A model generated the notes under the pieces. The model saw only the letters and a list, made by a program, of their open reading frames with translations, was not told the DNA's origin and did not search any database. Below, in pieces: positions 11,099 through 19,805 of a stretch of DNA of 64,000 nucleotides. Source of the stretch: Chloroflexota bacterium (GTDB taxonomy: Bacteria > Chloroflexota > Anaerolineae > Aggregatilineales > Phototrophicaceae); NCBI GenBank assembly GCA_011523735.1, contig WTGB01000083.1:67158-131157 (forward strand), in the 5' to 3' direction. A program made the position numbers and the translations under genes. Position 1 is the first letter of the stretch; every line of letters begins with the position of its first letter.

Positions 11099-11605
11099 AT
11101 GGCGATCATCGACAATCCGAAATACGAAGAGCGCATTAAGCATCATCTGGCGAAGTACGAAACGAAGCGCTCCGCGGTCATGCCCTTGTTGTTTATCGCT
11201 CAGGAAGAATACGGTTGGGTGAATCCTGAGGGGATTGCGGAGGTAGCGCAGATCCTCAACTTGGATCCGACACAAGTTAAGTCCATTGCCGGCTTTTACA
11301 CGATGTACTCGGAAAAGCCCAAGGGCAAGTATTGGTTGCAGGTCTGCACCGATTTGCCTTGCGCGCTGAAGGGGGCGGATGAGTTTCATGCTTGGCTGAA
11401 AGAGGAGCTCGGTGTGGAGGAAGGCGGGACGAGCGCTGATGGGATGTTCACTGTTGAGCATGTGATGTGCTTGGCCGCGTGCGACAAGGCGCCTATGCTG
11501 CAATGCAATTTTCATTACGTCGAAAGTCTTGATCGTGAAAAGATGCGCGACCTGCTGGCGAAATGGCGGCAGGAGGCGGCTCAAGCTGTGAATGGACATA
11601 GTTAA
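11099..11605 (+). CDS. nuoE: NADH-quinone oxidoreductase subunit E (2Fe-2S)
   Basis: QVCTDLPCALKGADE...VEHVMCLAACDKAPMLQCN, four-Cys thioredoxin-like ferredoxin. Confidence 0.93.
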   Translation: MAIIDNPKYEERIKHHLAKYETKRSAVMPLLFIAQEEYGWVNPEGIAEVAQILNLDPTQVKSIAGFYTMYSEKPKGKYWLQVCTDLPCALKGADEFHAWLKEELGVEEGGTSADGMFTVEHVMCLAACDKAPMLQCNFHYVESLDREKMRDLLAKWRQEAAQAVNGHS

Positions 11606-11652
11606 GTGCGTTTTGCCCTGCCTGGACAGGAAGTTAGGAACTGAAGGGGATT

Positions 11653-12903
11653 ATGCATATTCTCTTACGCGGGCGTGAAATTAAGAATATCAAGCAGCTT
11701 GACGTCTATGAGGGGCATGATGGATTCGCCGGTTTGAGAAAGGCGCTGGCGATGAAGCCGGCCGAGGTCATTAATGTTGTCAAGGCGTCTGGCTTGCGCG
11801 GGCGCGGGGGCGCAGGCTTCCCGACTGGCGTAAAGTGGAGCTTCATCCCGCAACATGAGCCGCTCAAATATGTCACGGTCAACGCGGATGAGAGCGAGAC
11901 GGGCACTTTCAAAGATCGCGAAATCATGGAAGAGAATCCTTATCAGTTGATTGAGGGATCGCTGATTTGCGCTTACGCGATTCAAGCGAAGGCTATCTAC
12001 ATCTATTTACGAGGCGAGTTCTGGGATATCGGCGACCAGTTGGACGCTTGCATTGAAGCGCTGCGTGAAAAGGGCTATGTTGGCAAAAACATTATGGGCT
12101 CGGGCTACGATTGCGAGGTGTATACACATCTCGGCGCGGGCGCGTATATCTGCGGCGAGGAGAGCGCGTTGCTCAACAGCCTGGAAGGCTATCTTGGTCA
12201 GCCAAGAGTACGTCCGCCTTTTCCGGCGCAAAAGGGCGGCGGCTTATATAAGGAAGCGACTGTTGTCAATAATGTTGAGACCTTGGCCAACGTCCCCTTC
12301 ATCTTAAACGAAGGCGCTGATGCCTTCAAAGCGATCGGCACGGCGCAAAGCACTGGCAACAAGATCTATTGTGTAAGCGGACATGTGAAGAAACCCGGTA
12401 ATTATGAGTTGTCGATGGGCACGACATTCCGTGAGTTGCTGTACGAACACGCCGGTGGACCGTTGTATGAAGATCGCGCTTTCAAAGCAATGTTGCCCTC
12501 GGGCGGTTCTGGTCCTATAGTGCCCTTGACTGACGAAGTGCTTGACACGCCGATGAGCTATGAAGACGCGGAGAAGATCGGCACGATCATCGGCTCTGCA
12601 TCAATCATCATCATGGACGAAACGGTGGATATGACCTGGGTCGCATCCAAGGTGACCAAGTTCTTCAAGCATGAGAGCTGTGGAAAATGTACGCCTTGCC
12701 GCGAAGGCACGTACTGGCTGGACAAAGTAATCGATCGCATTTTGGACGGGCGCGGTTCGCCGGATGATGTCAAACGCATCGCCGATGTGGCTGAGAATAT
12801 GGCTGGTACGACGCTCTGCGCCTTGGGCGATTTTGCTGCAAACCCGATCATTCATACTATTCGTCACTTTCCTGACGATTTTGCTCAGCACGTGGGGACC
12901 TAA
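11653..12903 (+). CDS. nuoF: NADH-quinone oxidoreductase subunit F
   Basis: [44 protein letters not shown] 4Fe-4S motif. Confidence 0.96.
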   Translation: MHILLRGREIKNIKQLDVYEGHDGFAGLRKALAMKPAEVINVVKASGLRGRGGAGFPTGVKWSFIPQHEPLKYVTVNADESETGTFKDREIMEENPYQLIEGSLICAYAIQAKAIYIYLRGEFWDIGDQLDACIEALREKGYVGKNIMGSGYDCEVYTHLGAGAYICGEESALLNSLEGYLGQPRVRPPFPAQKGGGLYKEATVVNNVETLANVPFILNEGADAFKAIGTAQSTGNKIYCVSGHVKKPGNYELSMGTTFRELLYEHAGGPLYEDRAFKAMLPSGGSGPIVPLTDEVLDTPMSYEDAEKIGTIIGSASIIIMDETVDMTWVASKVTKFFKHESCGKCTPCREGTYWLDKVIDRILDGRGSPDDVKRIADVAENMAGTTLCALGDFAANPIIHTIRHFPDDFAQHVGT

Positions 12904-12911
12904 AGCGACTC

Positions 12912-13250
12912 ATGCGAATAGCTGCTGAGCGGGGAAACATTGGACGACGAATGCTGGGCGGGCTGATCAGCGCGGTCTACCAAGCACCTTTGGAGCGCGA
13001 GCGCGAGTTCTATCAACGACTCCGCGAGTTGAGCGAGTTAATCGGCGAAGCGCCCGACTCATTGACGCATGTAGTTATGCGCGGCGAGCTTTACTTGGAG
13101 CGAGGTGAGTACGAGCGAGCGAAGGCAGACTTTGAAACTGCGTTGGCCTTGGCTGAGAAGCTGGATGCTGAGAGGGGCTGGCTTATCGTAGAGCAGGTGA
13201 TGCGCGACCGCGCGCTTTATGGCTTGAGAATGGTGGAGCGGCAGTTCTGA
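12912..13250 (+). CDS. Small TPR-like protein between nuoF and nuoG
   Basis: 112-aa ORF; THVVMRGELYLERGEYERAKADFETALALAEKL fits a tetratricopeptide repeat; co-directional with short gaps on both sides. Confidence 0.7.
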   Translation: MRIAAERGNIGRRMLGGLISAVYQAPLEREREFYQRLRELSELIGEAPDSLTHVVMRGELYLERGEYERAKADFETALALAEKLDAERGWLIVEQVMRDRALYGLRMVERQF

Positions 13251-13293
13251 CGCATGCGCGTGGGCAAGCTGTGATGGTGATTTGGAGGGATGA

Positions 13294-15828
13294 ATGTCCG
13301 ATACGGTGAAGATCAACATCGATGGGACAGATTATGAAGTAGCGGCTGGATCGAACCTGGTGGATGCTGCGAAGTGGCACGCTGGAAATGACATTCCGGT
13401 CTTCTGCTATCATCCCAAGATGGACCCGGTGGGCATGTGCCGGATGTGCCTAGTGGAATTGGGCACACCGGCGAGAGATCGTGGGACTGGCGAGATAATG
13501 CTCAATGAAGATGGGTCGCCACAGATACGTTATTTCCCCAAATTGCAAACAGCCTGCACGACGTCCGTCAGTGATGGCATGCATGTCAAAACGAATACGC
13601 AAGAAGTCATTGACGCGCGAAATGATGTGCTGGAATTTTTGTTAAGCAGTCATCCGCTCGACTGCCCGATTTGTGACAAAGGCGGCGAATGTCCGCTACA
13701 GAATCTGACGATGCAGCATGGACCGCAAGCATCTAGGATGTACTTTGAAGACAAGCAGTTATTGGAGAAACACTATCCTCTTGGTGATTTAATTTTCCTG
13801 GATCAAGAGCGCTGTATTCAATGCGCGCGCTGCGTTCGTTTTCAGGATGAGGTTGTCGGTGACGATGTGCTGGCCTTCCATGAACGTGGACGGCGGCTGC
13901 AAATCATTACCAATTCTGATCCGGGATTTGATACTTATTTCAGCGGCAACACGACAGATATCTGCCCGGTTGGTGCATTGACGACGGCTGATTTTCGCTT
14001 TGGCGCGCGACCTTGGGAATTGACCGATGTACCCAGTATTTCGCCCTGGGATGCGGCCGGGGAGAATATCACGCTTAGCATGCGCTTGGACCGCGACTTT
14101 GGCGGCAGGGCGCTAATCAAGCGCGTGATGCCGCGGCAAAACGAGTTGGTCAACGAAATCTGGATCAGTGACAAGACGCGCTTCGGACATCATTTCACCC
14201 GGAGTGAGGATCGCCTGCATGCGCCGTGGATAAGAACGGGCGACGCTCTCCGTGAATCGAATTGGGAAAACGCATTCTCCGATATCGCCCAGATATTGAG
14301 GGACGCGGGCGGCGATGTGGCGGCTATCGCCGGCAGTGGCATGTCTAATGAAGACTTGTGGGAATTGCGGCGGTTGATGGAAGGGCTGGGCAGTTCTCGT
14401 TTGGGCGCTTGGCCCCCGACTCATGGCAGCGCTGAAGCGGTAGCTGAAGTCGGCGTGGGCTTTGGCACAAATCTGGGTCAGCTGGGCAAAGGCGATGCGG
14501 TTCTGGTGATCGCCTGCGACTTGGAGGAAGAAGTGCCGATTTGGCGTCTTCGGTTGAAGCAGGCGCAAGATCGTGGCGCATACCTGGTCGTCGCTAACGC
14601 GCGTAATACGAGGCTGGAAGATCTAGCCGTGCAAGGCGCACGCAACGACAAGGTGGTCGAAGGCGATTCCATTCGTTATGGCGCAGGCGAGGCTGTAGCC
14701 GTCATGCGCGATTTGAAGAGGCAACACAAGGCGATCGCAGACCGCTTAGGCAAGGCGGAGAACCTTGTGATCGTGGCTGGGGCGGAAGGTCTAAGTTTGG
14801 CAAGTAGTCGGGCGCTGGCGCAGGCGGCTGGCAACTTCTTGATCGAAACCGGTCATGCTGGGACAGTAAATAGCGGCTTGCTCTCGCCGCTGCCGGGCGC
14901 GAACGGCATGGGTTTGTACTACCTGGGCTATAAGCCTGACGCGAGCTTGGAGATCATGGCGAGTCCGCCGAAGGTGCTGTTTGTGGCGCAGGCGGAGTTG
15001 CTTGATGACGATCCGGCGGCGCGGACCTGGCTGGCCCAGGTTGAAACTGTAATTTACGCGAATTTCTTTGATGACGGCATATCGGACTTTGCCGACTTTG
15101 TATTGCCGCTCCAGACATTTGCTGAACGCGATGGCAGCTTTGTCAATGGCGAGCGGCGTGTGCAGCGCTTCACTGTAGCGCAAGGACCAGTGGGGCAGGC
15201 GCTGCCGGCCTGGAAACTCTTTGGCAGCATCAGGCAAGAAATGGGAATGAGCCATCTCAAGCCATCGGCGGCGGCGGTTATGCTGGAAGCAAGCAGAAAC
15301 ATCAAGGTCTTTGACGGCATGCGGTACAAAGCGCTGGCGCAGGTCAAGCGGCAGTTCCCTGATGTCGGTGGCCGGGATCAGTATTATGGCGGCACTGCTT
15401 ACGCGAACACTGGCGGCATAGGCATACAGATTCCCGCAGTTGCTGACAAGAATAAAAAGCTGAAGCCAAAAGAGTTGGGTGACGCTGGCGAGGGATTGGT
15501 TGGCGAGGGCGAAGTATTGATTATGCCGATCACGCGGCTTTACAATCGGCAGCGGAATTTCCGCCCGTCCTTGCTGATGGAACCACGGATACTGGCGCCT
15601 TATGCCATCATCCATCCGGCTGATGCCCAGCGATTTGGCGTCGTGCAGGATGATGTCGTTGCGATTTCAGCTGGCGATTCAGCGGTGCGCGTACGAGCGA
15701 CAATTAGCGACGAGATAGCCGCTGGCATTGTTGTCCTGCCACGACATATGACGGAAGCGGCAGTCCCACTGACAATAACCAGCGGGACGATCAGCCGAGT
15801 TGCGGAAGCGGTCGCTTCGGCGGACTGA
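13294..15828 (+). CDS. nuoG: NADH-quinone oxidoreductase subunit G
   Basis: CYHPKMDPVGMCRMCLVE, HPLDCPICDKGGECPLQNL, RCIQCARCVRFQDEV, followed by molybdopterin-oxidoreductase-like domain. Confidence 0.95.
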   Translation: MSDTVKINIDGTDYEVAAGSNLVDAAKWHAGNDIPVFCYHPKMDPVGMCRMCLVELGTPARDRGTGEIMLNEDGSPQIRYFPKLQTACTTSVSDGMHVKTNTQEVIDARNDVLEFLLSSHPLDCPICDKGGECPLQNLTMQHGPQASRMYFEDKQLLEKHYPLGDLIFLDQERCIQCARCVRFQDEVVGDDVLAFHERGRRLQIITNSDPGFDTYFSGNTTDICPVGALTTADFRFGARPWELTDVPSISPWDAAGENITLSMRLDRDFGGRALIKRVMPRQNELVNEIWISDKTRFGHHFTRSEDRLHAPWIRTGDALRESNWENAFSDIAQILRDAGGDVAAIAGSGMSNEDLWELRRLMEGLGSSRLGAWPPTHGSAEAVAEVGVGFGTNLGQLGKGDAVLVIACDLEEEVPIWRLRLKQAQDRGAYLVVANARNTRLEDLAVQGARNDKVVEGDSIRYGAGEAVAVMRDLKRQHKAIADRLGKAENLVIVAGAEGLSLASSRALAQAAGNFLIETGHAGTVNSGLLSPLPGANGMGLYYLGYKPDASLEIMASPPKVLFVAQAELLDDDPAARTWLAQVETVIYANFFDDGISDFADFVLPLQTFAERDGSFVNGERRVQRFTVAQGPVGQALPAWKLFGSIRQEMGMSHLKPSAAAVMLEASRNIKVFDGMRYKALAQVKRQFPDVGGRDQYYGGTAYANTGGIGIQIPAVADKNKKLKPKELGDAGEGLVGEGEVLIMPITRLYNRQRNFRPSLLMEPRILAPYAIIHPADAQRFGVVQDDVVAISAGDSAVRVRATISDEIAAGIVVLPRHMTEAAVPLTITSGTISRVAEAVASAD

Positions 15829-15846
15829 TATAAGAGGAAGACAAGT

Positions 15847-17415
15847 ATGAGCCGTAATGTGAAGATCGGCATCGGCATTGGCATAGTCGCTCTGATCGGT
15901 CTCGTCGTGGTCCTGGCTTTGATTCTCGCTAATCTGGGCGCGATCGCAGCATGGATCGGCTTTGATGAGGCCGGCAACCTCAACGGGCGCGAGGGTGCTG
16001 TCGGTATGCTGCTGAATCCGGAAGCGCGCGCGCAGAATGTGATTCAATGCCAAGATGATGCCGGTTGCTCTGCGCTTTGGCCTATTATATTTGCGGCTGG
16101 TTTCGCCTTTGTCATCGTCACCGGTTTCGCCTATACCACCTTGCTGGAGCGGCGCTTGCTGGCTTTCTTGCAGCACCGCGTTGGGCCGAATCGCGTAGGT
16201 CCGCTTGGTTTCTTGCAGCCAGCGGCTGACGGCGTCAAGCTCGTTTTCAAAGAGGATTTGATTCCGGCTGGGGCGGACAAATGGGTCTTCCGGTTGGCGC
16301 CCATGATTAAAGTGATTCCGATTCTGATGATCGCCGCGGTAATACCGATGGGACCTGACCTCGTCTTGCCCTGGTTTGCGCCATCGTTGGGCGATGTCTG
16401 GTATCAGGTGCCCCAGGGCTTAGTGGATTCCAATGTGGGCATCCTCTGGGTGATCGCGATCACGAGCATCGCGACTTATGGCGTGGTGCTAGCTGGTTGG
16501 TCGAGCGATAACAAGTATGCTATGTTGGGCGCGCTACGGGCATCGGCGCAGATGATCAGTTATGAGCTTAGTATGGGCTTGACGCTGGCAGTACCAGTGA
16601 TGATTGTCGGCAGTATGGCGATTGGCGATATCATCGACGCGCAGCGCAATATTTGGGACTGGTTCGTCTTTCAGAATCCGCTGGCAGCGGCGGTGTTGAT
16701 CCTGGCGCTGTTGGCGGAGACCAACCGCGCGCCTTTCGATTTGACCGAAGCCGAGCAGGAATTAACTCAAGGTTATATGACCGAATACAGCGGCATGAAA
16801 TTCGCCTTGTTTATGATGGCGGAATATCTGGGCATGATCGCGGTAAGCTTGGTGGCGGTGGCGGTCTTTTTCGGCGGCTATCACTTGTGGCCAATGGACG
16901 GCTTGCCGATTTTGGCGCCGGTCATTTTTATCGGCAAGGTGTTCTTGATGTTATGCGGCATGATCTGGATTCGGGCGACGTTGCCACGCATACGCTACGA
17001 CCGCTTGATGCAGTTCGGCTGGAAAGTGATGATTCCGCTGGCGCTGCTGGCGGTTGCCTGGACAGCGGTAGCCATAGTAGTTGGAGATGCCGTGGGCGGT
17101 GATGCCTATCCTTTGCTCTCCGGGGCAGTGTTCGTGATTGTGCTGGTCATAGGCGGTTTGGCGCTGCGCCGCATGAGCCGGGACCAAGACAGCGAAGAAG
17201 CGATCCCGCTGGAAGACGATCCGGCCTACACGGGCGAGCGGCGCGGGTTGGGCTGGGCGCTGGTGCATCTGGTTGGCATGCTGATCGCTATCCCCCTGGT
17301 TCATATCCGCTTTCAGGTAAGAGCGCTGGAGGGGCTGGCAAGTTTCGGGCGGACACCGGAAGAGGATCGCGTTTTGGAGAGCGGAGAGACTGCTCTCAAA
17401 CGAGCGGGTGATTAG
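15847..17415 (+). CDS. nuoH: NADH-quinone oxidoreductase subunit H with N- and C-terminal extensions
   Basis: AYTTLLERRLLAFLQHRVGPNRVGPLGFLQP, ETNRAPFDLTEAEQELTQGYMTEYSGMKFALF core; 522 aa, longer than typical NuoH. Confidence 0.94.
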   Translation: MSRNVKIGIGIGIVALIGLVVVLALILANLGAIAAWIGFDEAGNLNGREGAVGMLLNPEARAQNVIQCQDDAGCSALWPIIFAAGFAFVIVTGFAYTTLLERRLLAFLQHRVGPNRVGPLGFLQPAADGVKLVFKEDLIPAGADKWVFRLAPMIKVIPILMIAAVIPMGPDLVLPWFAPSLGDVWYQVPQGLVDSNVGILWVIAITSIATYGVVLAGWSSDNKYAMLGALRASAQMISYELSMGLTLAVPVMIVGSMAIGDIIDAQRNIWDWFVFQNPLAAAVLILALLAETNRAPFDLTEAEQELTQGYMTEYSGMKFALFMMAEYLGMIAVSLVAVAVFFGGYHLWPMDGLPILAPVIFIGKVFLMLCGMIWIRATLPRIRYDRLMQFGWKVMIPLALLAVAWTAVAIVVGDAVGGDAYPLLSGAVFVIVLVIGGLALRRMSRDQDSEEAIPLEDDPAYTGERRGLGWALVHLVGMLIAIPLVHIRFQVRALEGLASFGRTPEEDRVLESGETALKRAGD

Positions 17416-17467
17416 CGCAAAAGCGGCAATTTCTGTACGAGGACTGGAGAGCAAGGGGTTGCAGAGG

Positions 17468-17962
17468 ATGAATGTAGTCAAGGGTTTTGCCACAACCTTG
17501 AAGCACTTGATGGACGATGCGGTGACCGTACAGTATCCGGAACAGGTGCAGAAATTCCACGATCGATATAAGGGGCGGCATCATCTGCGTCGCTATGACA
17601 ACGGCTTGGAAAAGTGCATCGGCTGTTCGCTTTGCGCGGCGGCTTGCCCGGCCGACGCGATTTGGGTAGAGGCGGCGGAAAACACCGACGAAGAGCGGTA
17701 TAGCCCGGGCGAACGCTATGCCAAGACCTATGAGATAAACATGCTTCGCTGCATCTTCTGCGGCTATTGTGAAGACGCCTGCCCGACTGAAGCGATTCAA
17801 CTGGGTCATGAACATCAGATGTCGTTCACTGACCGGCGCGATGCGATCTATGTCAAAGACATGCTGATTGATCCGCCGCTCGAAGGCGCGCCGGGCACAC
17901 CGCAGGAGGTTGAACCGGGGGCATTTGATCGGTCGATACCCGATATGGAAGATCCGTCATAG
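17468..17962 (+). CDS. nuoI: NADH-quinone oxidoreductase subunit I (two 4Fe-4S)
   Basis: CIGCSLCAAACPADAI and CIFCGYCEDACPTEAI; ATG 17468 fits better than 17408. Confidence 0.94.
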   Translation: MNVVKGFATTLKHLMDDAVTVQYPEQVQKFHDRYKGRHHLRRYDNGLEKCIGCSLCAAACPADAIWVEAAENTDEERYSPGERYAKTYEINMLRCIFCGYCEDACPTEAIQLGHEHQMSFTDRRDAIYVKDMLIDPPLEGAPGTPQEVEPGAFDRSIPDMEDPS

Positions 17963-17996
17963 CGACCTAGTTGGGCCGCAGTTCAGGTATTGTAAA

Positions 17997-18025
17997 TTGA
18001 ACAGCGACGCCATTTGTGCTAAAGT
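17997..18025 (+). promoter_or_regulatory. Candidate sigma70-like promoter upstream of nuoJ
   Basis: TTGAAC (17997-18002), 17-bp spacer, TAAAGT (18020-18025); -10 bracketed by TTGTGC/GCACAA arms (18014-18019, 18026-18031). Confidence 0.45.
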
Positions 18026-18058
18026 GCACAATCGCATTTATCTTGGGAATTAACTCGT

Positions 18059-19447
18059 ATGGAATGGTTGTTTCTGGTTGTGAGTTTCGTGGCGGTCTTG
18101 GCGGCTGGCATGATGCTGACGCGGCAAAACGCAGTGCATAGCGCCCTCTTTCTTATCGTCAATTTTGGCTGCGTTGCCTTCCTTTATTTGATGCTGGATG
18201 CGCCCTTCCTGGCCATGGTGCAGGTGACCGTATACACTGGCGCCATTATGGTTCTATTCCTATTCGTCATTATGCTTCTCGGGGCGGAGGCGACGAGCGA
18301 TACCTCGGGGACAATGCGCTGGCTGGGTTTCGCTGGCACGGCGGTCGCCATCATTTTGCTGCTGATCTTTGCTTTTCCTCTTGCTTCGGACATGCTAGCC
18401 GACGAGACTATCGAGCGGCCGGATACGCAAGCGCGGCTCCGTGTCATCAACGCGATACCGGGTGGCGAGGCGGAGGTATTTACCGTAATGGAGAGTGGAT
18501 TCGCCATGCCCTTAGAGGGCACAGTCAGCAGTAATGTGCTGCTTGACGCGGCGGATGAGTCGTTCGAGGATTTGCGCTTGGATGATGCCGTTTATCAATA
18601 CGCGCGCGAATCGATTCAAGCGTACGTTGATTTGCCAGCGGGCGATTACACAGTGATTGCCGGTGTGGGGGATGGTAATTACGTTTCTGGACCTATATAT
18701 ACGGAAACTGTGAATCTGGCGCCGGACAGCGGGCATTCGGTTGTGTTCTTTGAGAACAGTGAAAACCTGATTGATGTCGTTGTAGTACAAGACGATGTCA
18801 GCGCGCCGAGTGTTGGCAAGATGCGGCTTACCGTCTTCAATGCTGTGACCGACAAACAGGTTTCGTTGGTAGATGTCGGCCAATATACGGCGCGGCGCAG
18901 TTTGTGTGAGAACGGCTCATGCAGTTCGTTGATTCCGCATAGTGTTTTGATCGAGCGGTTGCCAGCCGGTGAAAAAACAAGCCTGGAACTGGAAGAGGGT
19001 TCTTATAACCTGGCTTTCGTTGACCAGAATCAGTCTGTGCTGCGGACGCTCGCCGATTATGACGCGGAACGCGGATTGATCGAAACACGTGTCCTCGTCC
19101 GGGAACCGGGTGTCCCTGGCAGCCAGCCAAGCTATCGTGCCGCGGTATTCAATACCATTGCGATTCCAGCGTTCGGCAGTCCTGAGGCAGTCGGGCAGGT
19201 TCTGTTCATTGATTACGTATTGCCGGTGATGCTGGTTGGTGTATTGCTTTTGGTGGCGCTGATAGGCGTGATTGTATTGGCGCGACCGGACGCCTTGGCA
19301 CAAGCGGAACGCCGCCGGATCAATCGACGCCGGCGCGTGAACCGCCCCTTGGTCAGTGTGATCTCACAGCAGACCGGCGCTGATGTATTGAGCGGCGACT
19401 ACCTGGCGAAACTGCCCGGCGGCTCAGATGACAAAGCAGCCGAGTAG
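18059..19447 (+). CDS. nuoJ: NADH-quinone oxidoreductase subunit J with large DUF4397-like insertion
   Basis: NuoJ core NAVHSALFLIVNFGCVAFLYLMLDAPFLAMVQVTVYTGAIMVLFLFVIMLL and AVGQVLFIDYVLPVMLVGVLLLVALIGVIVLAR separated by ~250 aa of beta-rich sequence (ARLRVINAIPGGEAEVF...YVDLPAGDYTVIAGV). Confidence 0.92.
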   Translation: MEWLFLVVSFVAVLAAGMMLTRQNAVHSALFLIVNFGCVAFLYLMLDAPFLAMVQVTVYTGAIMVLFLFVIMLLGAEATSDTSGTMRWLGFAGTAVAIILLLIFAFPLASDMLADETIERPDTQARLRVINAIPGGEAEVFTVMESGFAMPLEGTVSSNVLLDAADESFEDLRLDDAVYQYARESIQAYVDLPAGDYTVIAGVGDGNYVSGPIYTETVNLAPDSGHSVVFFENSENLIDVVVVQDDVSAPSVGKMRLTVFNAVTDKQVSLVDVGQYTARRSLCENGSCSSLIPHSVLIERLPAGEKTSLELEEGSYNLAFVDQNQSVLRTLADYDAERGLIETRVLVREPGVPGSQPSYRAAVFNTIAIPAFGSPEAVGQVLFIDYVLPVMLVGVLLLVALIGVIVLARPDALAQAERRRINRRRRVNRPLVSVISQQTGADVLSGDYLAKLPGGSDDKAAE

Positions 19448-19466
19448 CCGCAGGAGAGGGTAGGCA

Positions 19467-19775
19467 ATGAACCCAATCGGCACCGAGCCGTATATCGTAC
19501 TTAGCATGGTACTTTTCCTGATGGGGGCGCTCGGCGTCCTCATGCGGCGCAATGCGATCCTGCTTTTCATGTCGGTTGAGTTGATGTTGAACTCGGCGAA
19601 CCTGGCGCTGGTGGCTTTCGCGCGCGAATGGGGCCAGGTCAATGGTCATGTCTTCGTATTCTTTGTGATGACAGTGGCCGCGGCCGAAGTCGCTATTGGT
19701 TTGGCTTTGATCGTAAATATTTTCCGCGAACGCCAAAGCATCAATATTGACGAATTGCGCCAGATGCAAGGCTAG
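19467..19775 (+). CDS. nuoK: NADH-quinone oxidoreductase subunit K
   Basis: [32 protein letters not shown]. Confidence 0.95.
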   Translation: MNPIGTEPYIVLSMVLFLMGALGVLMRRNAILLFMSVELMLNSANLALVAFAREWGQVNGHVFVFFVMTVAAAEVAIGLALIVNIFRERQSINIDELRQMQG

Positions 19776-19805
19776 CGGACCGCCGTCGAAAGAGGCGCTT
19801 AAGGT

